From Dicaeum eximium (Eukaryota > Chordata > Aves > Passeriformes > Dicaeidae), in the NCBI GenBank assembly GCA_013396995.1, contig VWZP01002200.1, positions 1,149,995 through 1,213,994 of the forward strand: a stretch of DNA of 64,000 bases. The letters are read 5' to 3'. Made by a program: the position numbers and the translations under genes. Numbering within the stretch: the first letter of the stretch is position 1; each line of letters starts with the position of its first letter. Below are positions 56,100 through 64,000 of the stretch, in pieces. The notes under the pieces are model-generated. The model saw nothing but the letters and a program-made list of their open reading frames with translations, did no database searches and was not told the DNA's origin.

Positions 56100-59000
56100 C
56101 TGTTACAGCTCCCTTCAGTAACTGCATGCGAGCTTATTTTGCTATCGAATTAATTAACTAATTAAGGAAAATAATTAAGATGAAGTGCTGGCAGATCTCG
56201 CATTTGGTAACTGGCCCGAGAGACCTCCCCGTCTCCCTGTCCCTCAGGGAGAGCTCCTGAGCTTGGCCCTGCTCCTTCCATCGCAGGCTGCCCTCAGCGG
56301 CGCCTGGCTCTCGGCGAAAAGAGTCCCTGGGATGTCCACTGAGACAGGTACGGGAAATCACCACATTTGAGAACCCAGTGTGGGATTTTGAGCCCCAAAA
56401 CCACTTGTCTCGGGCCTCACCAGATTTCCCTGAATTTCTGCCAGTCGCACTGAGCCCAGGAGAGGGCAGCATCCTCTGTGGATCAATTTGGGATGAGCAG
56501 CGCCGGCTGAGCTGAAGGCTGGCTGCCTGTGTGTGCCCCACGGCATCTTCGCACTGCTGGGTCCTGGCCTTGGAGGAAGGAAGGCTTTCCGTCTGGAGAG
56601 CTGGGTGGGTCTGTGCTGGACCAGCTGCTCCCGGCTCCCTCCCCCACTCCTCCGTCCCACAGCTCTTTCCCGAAGTCCTGAAGCCCTTCAGCTCTCTGCG
56701 TGCCAGATCATTTTGGGGAGGGATTTTGAAGTCGTTGAACACTGGATCTTAGTCCATCTGGAAGGCAGGGGTCGGTTGGACTCAGCCAAAGGCTCATGTC
56801 CCCAGCCACGTCTGCAGAGCAGCCAGATGAGCATAGCTCCAGACCAGGAACACCTGGCTTTGTTGTATGCAGCTAGTAGCTTGCTAAAACTTGGCACTCC
56901 TCATCTGGGAAACTAAGCTAGGGGTTGCTTATTCCTTTCCTGTCCAATTAACTTCTGTAACTTTTACCCTACTCCAGCCACTGACTCTGTGCCAAGTCAT
57001 TCACTGCTGCCCTGGGAGCTGTGGGTCCAACCAGCGCACCAAATGCTGCTGGCCTGATGTGTTTCCCAAGTCTGCCTTCTGCCCTGGGATCCCTGCAGAG
57101 GAACAGCTGCTGCAAGCTTGAAACCTTTAGTGCTGACTGTCTTGTGAGGCTGCATCTGGCCACCTTTCCATCTGGACACCGAGTGGAGGTTGGCTGTGAG
57201 ATGTAGTGCTCCTGGGGGAGACGGGACCAGAGGGAAAGGGCTGGTGGCAAGCTGGGTGGCACAGTGCCATGGATGAGGGCCTATCAGCCCTTTGCCTCCT
57301 CCCAGCTCAGGAGGCTTTTACTAAGCTGACAAATCACATCTTGGTGGCAGTGCTGTGGTTGCCCATGGAGCAGCCAAGCCAAGCTGTGAGCAGGTGATAG
57401 CAAGCCCTGAGTCCTGCATGGCTGGCCAGGACTTTTCTCCCCATCCCAGATGTGTGGGTGGGGCATGTGCCAACCCTGATGGAAAGGGAGAAATTCTCCA
57501 TTTTGTTGAATTTGCCCACATTTTACCCAGAAAGGCTAAGAAACCCTAGAGGGTGATGCCTACCCAGGGCTTTGCAGTGCCTGCCCTAGGATCCCCCTCT
57601 CTGCAGCACCTTCCTTTTTCTCTCATCTGTTCCTCCAGCAGTGCTGTGTTCCTCCTGCCCTTGCTCATGCAGGCTTGAGTCTGGGTGGTGGCCAGTCCTT
57701 GGATCTGCAGCTGCAGTAGAAACTGGATGCCAGGAGTATCACAATTATGCACCAGGGCAGGTTTAAAGACCTGGGCTTTTCCAATTTATTAATAATGCCC
57801 AGGAGGGTGCATCTGCCCTTTGGGCTGGTGCCCAGGGTCCTGACTGTGGGACAATGATAAGCAGATTAGGTGATGTGGCCCTGATGCTGGATGACCTGCC
57901 CTGAGTAAGCTTGGGGAAGGAAATGGGATTTACAGAGCTGTTTCCCGTTGCTACAAAGTTATAGATTGTTCATTTCTTCTCTTTTACTTTCTAATGAGGT
58001 GGTATGAAAAGCAATTCAAAGAAGTGCCTGGCCCTTTCCAAGCTCTGGGGAAGCATTTAAAGCCATCTGGCTTCAGAGATAAAAGGGTCTGGCTGAAACT
58101 GCCTTCCTTCCCACATTGCCCTAGCTACTGAGTGGGAGAAGCTACCTTACTTGGTGTTTCCTACTTGTCCAAAGCTGTGACTTAGTTTTTCCTACGTTGT
58201 CACAGTCATCTCTTTAAGAACATGATGGAAACTTTATCCAGGCCTGGTTGAGTTGGCTTGCATTTTATTACTATTTTTTAACACCCCATTGTAAACTGGA
58301 GGAGCAGCAGAAGGCCTTGAGCTAATTGGGCCTGGAAAAGGTCTAGGTCAGGATAGTCAGAACTTGAGACTGATACCAAGGAAGAAATAAAAAAAAAAAA
58401 AAGTCCATGATGAGGTATTTAGTGTTGAGTTGCTTCTTCCAGCCTCAGATATCCTGCATCACTGAAGGCTGGGAAGGAAATGGGGGCAATATTTCTGCGT
58501 TCAACCTGTTCCCTGCTTTTCTAGCTGTCTGCTTCCAGCCACTGGTGGTGATGGCACCCTAGACTGGACAAGTACTAGTGTCTCTTAGGTGACAGTGTGA
58601 AGTCAGCGTGGGTAGGACCAGTAGCTTTTGGGTTCCTCCATTGTCACACCAGCTGAGCAGAGTTTGCCTGATGCCAGAAATGGCCAAAGAACACATGCAC
58701 ACAACAATCTCCACAGCTTCCTGTGTGATCCATAGTCTGATCAGACTTCTAGGTCCAACTGAGATTGCAAAATGTGGCTCTGGAGAGAAGAGCTTCCCCG
58801 CACAAAGGTAGGTCCTCCATTGTCGGCTGAGATCACGCCACTGAGACCTGGGGGCAGGTGGGTCCTTTTCAAGGAGGTTCCTCTGACTCCCTTCCTCAGC
58901 AGCAGCAGGATCTCTCAGCATCCTGTTTGGGGAACAGTTGGGGCCAGGGCTGTTTAGCAGGAGCCTGCAGCTGGTAATTCCTCTTTACATCCCACTGACC

Positions 59001-60954
59001 CTGGGGCTTTGCCTGTGTTGCATATGGCAAGATGCCCCCATACCACCACAGTGTTGTGTGTCCTGCAAGTTATACTGTACCTGCTTCCTTCTTGGGTTCA
59101 AAGTGGGCTTGGCCCATGCTGGACACCAAGCCACAAGGCTGCCAGGTCTGTGAACAAGTGCTGTGCCACCCTGGGTAGCCCTGTGACTGGCAGGTAGCCA
59201 GCAGGCACAATCCTTGACCCTGGCTGTATATCATTTATCCTCTCTCTCACCTGAGGAGAATTCACTTTGCAGAGTGTGGCAGTCACCTATGTCATGCCTG
59301 ATGTAGGAGATGGGAACTGGCTGAGAACAGTGCTTGGCAGGCAGGACTTACACTTAGGGGGCTGCAATTTCCTCTGGTCTAGACACTTATGTAGCTCCAC
59401 TATCCATCTGTGTTTGCCTTTCAGTTGAAACCCTAAATCCCTGCAGGCTGGGAGCAAAGCACAATGGCTCAAACAGCCCATGCTCTGCTTTTTAGCATTC
59501 GACCTGGTTGTCTAAGCCTGTCCTTAGTGTCCATCCCAAAGGAAAACTTCCTTAGCCAGGTGTCCAGATTGAATGGTCAGAACAAAATCATTCTATTTTG
59601 CTGCTTTTTCTTCTAGCATTTTGCATGGGGCAATTTCTAAGAGTGCAAACTGAGGGTTCCCCTTTCTCTCAAGCCATGGCCCTTGTAGCACGTGAGTGCA
59701 ACTGGAACACACTCTGCATTGTGCAAACAGCTGCAGTTGCAATGGGCTTCTCCCAGCCCAGCTCCCAGATTCCTCCCTGGACACACACACTGCTGTCTTT
59801 GTGCCTGCTGGGAGGCCAAGGATGAGCCCCAGGCAGGACAGGGTCTGTGATCCCCCCGGCTGGTTAAATGTGGAAGAGAAATCTGTGTGTGCTTCCCAGA
59901 GCACAGACAGCAGTGGTCAGCACCCAGCAGGCAGCTCCATGCCCCAGCTACCCGGCCTTTGTGGTGGCACTTCCACAAGCAGATTTATTAGCCTTCCACT
60001 TGCCCATTGACCTGCCCGCCTTCCAGGCTGACCATGGAATGCACTCTGGAGGGGTTGTCAGACATCCGGGATGTGTTGGGCATTAAAGGGCTTGCAAGCA
60101 CCCTCACTGGCAGGTCTCACTCCAGGGCTGTGACCCAACAGTGGCTTAACATACCCAGGCCTGTGGCTATTGCAGTTTTGGCTGTTCCCCCTGCTCAAAA
60201 TTCAGTGTGAGGGAGCTGCAATTTGGGGTCAGCATCCTGTAACGTCTGCAGGGGACAGTAAATCCATCAGTGAGCACTGAAGCTGTTCCTGCTCTCTTTC
60301 TGCAGCCCAGCTGTGACTCTGAAACTATTCAGGTTGGATCTTGGGAATGAGTTGTTGAAAGCCTTATTAGATGCCCCCCAGGTATTCACTCATCTGTTAA
60401 CCTCCCTCACTTTCTAAACTGCTGCACTTGGACTTGCCAGATTGCCCAGTGCTGCTTTCAGTTCCGAGAATGATACAAAAAGCATTTTGGCAGCTATATC
60501 TATTTTTGTCTGATTCAGTCCTGAAATGGTTGAGAGTAGTTTAGACATTAAGCTCTTGTGCTGGGTTTTGGAGGTGCAGCCCTTTTCAGACAGGAATAAG
60601 AGAGCAGTTAAAGCTGCGTCTGGCTGTGGAAACTGCATGTTTGTCCAGTTCCTGGGCCACAGATCTTGCAAGCTAAAGGGCAAAGCTAATGCTTGTGGGT
60701 GCAGAGCATGTTGCAACTAGCAAGGCAGAAGCAGTGCTCCATGATGGAGGTTCATCTCCTTACACTGTAAATGTGACTCATCTACACGGACTTTGATCTC
60801 CCATTGGGCAGAAACCAAAGTGCAGATGGCTTATTCATGAGCCTTTACGTATTTGCTGGGATTTTGGTCAGCTTTGTGGGCCAAACCACTGGACATATGG
60901 CCAAGGCCACAGCAGAAAAGACCTGCTTAAACCTTTCCCCTTGAGAAAGCCCTG
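56100..60954. other. intergenic, no gene recognised
   Basis: About 4.9 kb upstream of CLDN23 without a supportable exon. Frames of up to 127 codons lack domains and splice partners. An A-run occurs near 58389. No CR1 3'-end signature, tRNA or CpG island was seen. Confidence 0.5.
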
Positions 60955-60960
60955 GGTGGG
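60955..60960. repeat. 6-bp target-site duplication, left (GGTGGG)
   Basis: Identical to 61257-61262 and immediately flanks the TG...CA ends of the LTR between them. Confidence 0.8.
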
Positions 60961-61256
60961 TGTCGCTGTTGAGCCAGGAACAAGAACAAAAGACTCCGAT
61001 TCATCAGGAGGCAAAAGGGGGTTTTAATAGAAATTCAGTGCCTTTTTATAACAAGACTTGCTGAAGTAAGACCTGATTGGTCTTAGAGAAAGCACCTCTC
61101 ATCCCATTGGTGAACCAAGAATAACACTCTTCGAAAGACAACTATTATAAACAATAGCTACAAAGAAGAGATAACAATAGTTTATAATTCCTTTCTTCCA
61201 AGTTTCCCAGGCCAATTATCTCTGTTCTTTCTTCAGCTGAACTGAGAACGTCCACA
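60961..61256 (-). mobile_element. solo LTR of an endogenous retrovirus (class II / ERVK-like), minus orientation
   Basis: A 296-bp element with TGTCGC at one end and TCCACA at the other, flanked by the perfect 6-bp direct repeat GGTGGG. A 6-bp duplication is typical of alpha/beta-retrovirus-like elements. On the minus strand there is a TATA box (TATAAAAA, 61050-61043), followed closely by ATTAAA (61028-61023). That spacing resembles compact avian LTRs in which the poly(A) signal lies just past the TATA box. No viral genes are left, so it arose by recombination between the two LTRs of a former provirus. Confidence 0.85.
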
Positions 61257-61262
61257 GGTGGG
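61257..61262. repeat. 6-bp target-site duplication, right (GGTGGG)
   Basis: The right flank of the solo LTR, identical to 60955-60960. Confidence 0.8.
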
Positions 61263-61377
61263 AGGCAGCTGTGTCCTGTGTCTGTTCTGGAGGCTGAGAA
61301 ATCGTGAAACTTCTAGTCTGTGGGAATTTATTCCAATAGTTGTTGATGGAGACATAGCTGCATCTTGCTCCCATGTT

Positions 61378-62620
61378 ATTTCATTGAGTTATGGAATGTT
61401 TTGGGTTAGAAGAAACCTTAGAGACCATCTACTTTCAATCTCCCCCACCATGAGCAGGGACCTTTTACACTAGATCAGGTTGCCCAAAACCCCATCTAAT
61501 CTAGCCTTCAACACTTTCGGGGATGAGGCATTCACAAATTCTCTGGGCAAACTGCTCCAGTGACTCACCACCCTCACAGTATAGAATCATAGAATATCCT
61601 GAGCTGAAAGGCAACCACAAGGATTATCCAGTTCAGCTACTGGCCCTGCACAAGACAACCCCAAAAATCACACCATGTACCTGAGAGCATTGTCCAAACA
61701 CTTCTTGAACTCCGGCAGGCTTGGTGCTATGACCCCTTCCCTGTGGAGAATTTCTTCCTAATATGTAATCTAAACCTACCCTCTTTCAGTGTAAAATCAT
61801 TAAGCCTTGTTATACCACTACATTCTCTTGTAAAATATCCCTCTCCAGCTCTCTTGTAGCCCCCTTTAGATACTGGAAGCTGCTGTAAGGTCTCCCTGAG
61901 CAATCTCTCTCTGAGCAACCAGACTGCCACAACTTCTCAAATACCATGGATAGAGGTTTAGCCACTTCTTCTGCCAGTTCCCTCTGGACCCACAGATATA
62001 TCTCATCAGGTCCCATGGACTTGTGCAACGTCAGGTTTCTGAGATGGTCTCAAACCATTCTCCTACAGCAAGTAGTTCCTTATTCTCTCAATCCCTGCCT
62101 TTGCCTTTTGCAAATTGGTTGGTGTGGGTGAAGCTCTTGGTAGTGAAGACTAAGGCAAAAAAATCATTGAGTACCTCAACCTTCATTATGTCTTGGGTAA
62201 TCAAGTCTCCCATTCTCCCTTTTATTACTGATGTACCTACACAAGCTCTTCATTCTGTCAGGGTGGGCAGCTCCTAACCTGATCCCTGGCTGCAATTTAT
62301 CTGTATTCCTCCCAGGCTACTTGGCCTTGCTGCCACCCTCTGTAGCCTCCCTACAGGAAGGTTTGAGTTTGTCATGGGGCTCCTTGTTCATTCACGTGGG
62401 TCTCCTGGCATTTTTGCCAGTTTTCCTCTTCATCGGGATGCATTGCTCTGGAGCTTGTAGGTGGTCATCCTTGAATACTAGCTGTCCTTCTGCCCCTCTT
62501 CCCTCCAGGTCTCTACAGAGCAGATCCCTGAAGAGGCCAAAGTCTGTTGTGGCCAACATGTAAGACCCAGTATTTGGCCTTGTCATACCTCAGCCCCTTG
62601 AGTCAGAGCCTTCCTACCAG
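61378..62620 (-). mobile_element. CR1 LINE, internally deleted, older copy hosting a second CR1
   Basis: Minus orientation. The 3' end starts with GTTATGGAATGTTTTGGGTTAGAAG. Minus-strand frames carry recognisable CR1 ORF2 pieces: the C-terminal region FTLKEGRFRLHIRKKF (near 61760), a reverse-transcriptase stretch KSMGPDEIYLWVQRELAEEV...PLSMVFEKLWQSG (near 62020-61930), and the upstream linker FGLFRDLLCRDLEGRGAE...KRKTGKNARRPT (62586-62392). The reverse-transcriptase core between KLWQSG and FQYLKG is deleted, with frame breaks. The 5' limit near 62620 is approximate. It is interrupted by a second CR1 at 61581-61746. Confidence 0.85.
61581..61746 (-). mobile_element. short CR1 3' fragment nested in the older CR1
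   Basis: It begins with its own CR1 3' terminus (TAGAATCATAGAATATCCTG) directly after CACCACCCTCACAGTA of the host copy. It runs to CCTTCCCTGTGG, after which the host resumes with AGAATTTCTTCCTAATATG. It belongs to the same subgroup as the copy at 31540 (shared GCCCTGCACAAGACA and CTATGACCCCTTCCCTG blocks). A 166-bp, 5'-truncated insertion in the same orientation explains the break. Confidence 0.75.
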
Positions 62621-64000
62621 CATTCTCTCCTTGGGGTGGATTGATCCAATTTCAAAGTGTTTTATACCTGACTTGAACTGAATTTCATCTGGATTATGTC
62701 AAATCCTGTCTTTGCCAGGTCATTAAGGTCATCTGATGAATCTACTTTCTGACATCCCCCTGGCCTTGTTTTCTTTAACATTATCCACAATATTTCTAAG
62801 ACAGTGTATCGTGACTTCTAACCCACAGCATGGAAGCAGTGAATAGTATAAAAGCCAGGACCGTTTTCCTGCAGTTCCTTTCTGTATATTTCTTTCTAGT
62901 CTGACTGTAAGCCAGGAATAGCTCTTGTCAAGGTGCCTTATTTGCTCTATTTTTACATCTATCTTTCATCTAGATGGTATTTCCCTTTCTGACAAGAAGT
63001 GTGAATGGGATAACACAAAGTCCTTTATGGAGGTCAAAATTTTCACATCTGTTGCTTACCCTTTATCTGCTAGATTTTTGAGAGAGAAAATTTAAATGGT
63101 TTGGTATAAAATAGTTCTTAAGAAATTGCAGTTATTCACTTCTCAGTCCCCATACTAGCCCCTTGGTGCCTCTGAACTAATCCTTTGTGCAGCTCAATTT
63201 TCTAGACACTGAATTATGGATCTTTAACTTGACTTCAAGCCTTTTAAACAGGATGCTGTGTTCATTCTGTGCCATTTCCTTGTTTCCACTCCAGTAGGTC
63301 TTGGAGAGTATGTCTTGGGAGTTGGAGACAGGTCCTCCTCTGATAATGAATGTTGCTATAGCTCATACACATTTCACCTGGCTGAAAGTTCATGAACCTC
63401 TTTCACAATCTTGGCTCATTTCCTGACCTCTTTCTCTTCATCATTAAGGCTGAATGCTGGGGCAAGTGTTTGGTTGTAGGTGCCTCAGAGAGAGATTGCA
63501 GTCATCATTTTATCTTGGTGGTTTGTGGAGGGTAATGGATCCCTTCAGTGAGATATTCACCTCTAGATTCAACTTTTATGTGGAAGCTAAATGCACAAAA
63601 GGCAGCAGAGACATCAGTTTCTTCCATGTGCTTTCCTCAAATGAATAAGAGTGATGTTCTTACCCACCTCTTGGTCCTTCCTCTTCACCCTCCCAATGTT
63701 GCTTCTTATGTCCATCACTATCTTTCCATCACATAAGCTGTCTCCTCACTGGAAGCCAACACTGGGTACAGAACTAACTGGTTCGATCTAAGGCCACCTG
63801 CAAATGTTTGAGCTTTGCTAATTCTCAGATCTCTCCTCTGCTCTGTTTTTCCCCTCTCCCTCCCTTTTATAAAAAGCTGGTTGCAAGGAATTTCTATTAT
63901 AGCACTGGGATTTTAGGGAAAAAAATCTCCCCTAAGAGGAGAGGCAGCCCTGGGACAGCTCCTCAGAGCAGAGCTGGCCTGTCACCTTTGGGGGTTTGGT
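62621..64000. other. right end of window, no gene recognised
   Basis: AT-richer intergenic sequence without a supportable exon. It could be the eroded remainder of the CR1 or another old repeat, but I cannot match it. Confidence 0.45.

Noticed and set aside
63770..63800. GGTTCGATCTA resembling a tRNA B box
   Set aside because: It does not match the B-box consensus at its end, and no A box or cloverleaf could be drawn around it.

Overview
The window is vertebrate nuclear DNA, most likely from a bird. CR1 LINE fragments with the octamer-type 3' end are scattered through it. There are two probable solo LTRs, strongly CpG-rich promoters, and very short introns in the main gene. A passerine is a reasonable guess, but the sequence does not prove it. 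Two isolated N bases (38690 and 40726) mark unresolved positions.

Three protein-coding genes are supported. (1) PPP1R3B, minus strand, is the liver-type glycogen-targeting subunit of protein phosphatase 1. It has a 14-nt coding exon inside a CpG island (17059-17072), a 2.8-kb intron, one large coding exon (13332-14223) and a long 3' UTR reaching about 10.8 kb. (2) A giant LDL-receptor-family gene, plus strand, runs from 40787 to 53934. I could chain 33 exons with matching splice phases into an open frame of 2227 codons. It encodes exactly 13 LDL-receptor class A repeats, 8 EGF-like modules, 4 YWTD-type beta-propellers, a threonine-rich stalk in the middle, one membrane span and a tail with internalisation motifs. 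This matches what I recall of LRP13, described in fish as a vitellogenin-binding oocyte receptor. (3) CLDN23, minus strand, 55028-55726, is a single-exon claudin, convergent with the receptor gene; the two predicted 3' ends are only about 260 bp apart.

Layout: 1-10.8 kb is non-coding apart from a probable LTR at 2.3-3.05 kb. 10.8-17.2 kb is PPP1R3B. 17.3-40.5 kb is a gene-poor stretch with CR1 fragments, small tandem repeats and an unusual 85-bp duplicated segment (31.64 and 33.63 kb). 40.6-56.1 kb holds the receptor and CLDN23 with their CpG islands. 56.1-64 kb is non-coding, with a 296-bp solo LTR flanked by a perfect 6-bp target duplication and a nested CR1 pair.

The three genes do not form a pathway: one acts in glycogen metabolism, one is a putative yolk or lipoprotein endocytic receptor, and one is a tight-junction protein. 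Their shared interest is synteny. PPP1R3B and CLDN23 lie in one region of human 8p23.1, and the egg-layer receptor sits between them here.
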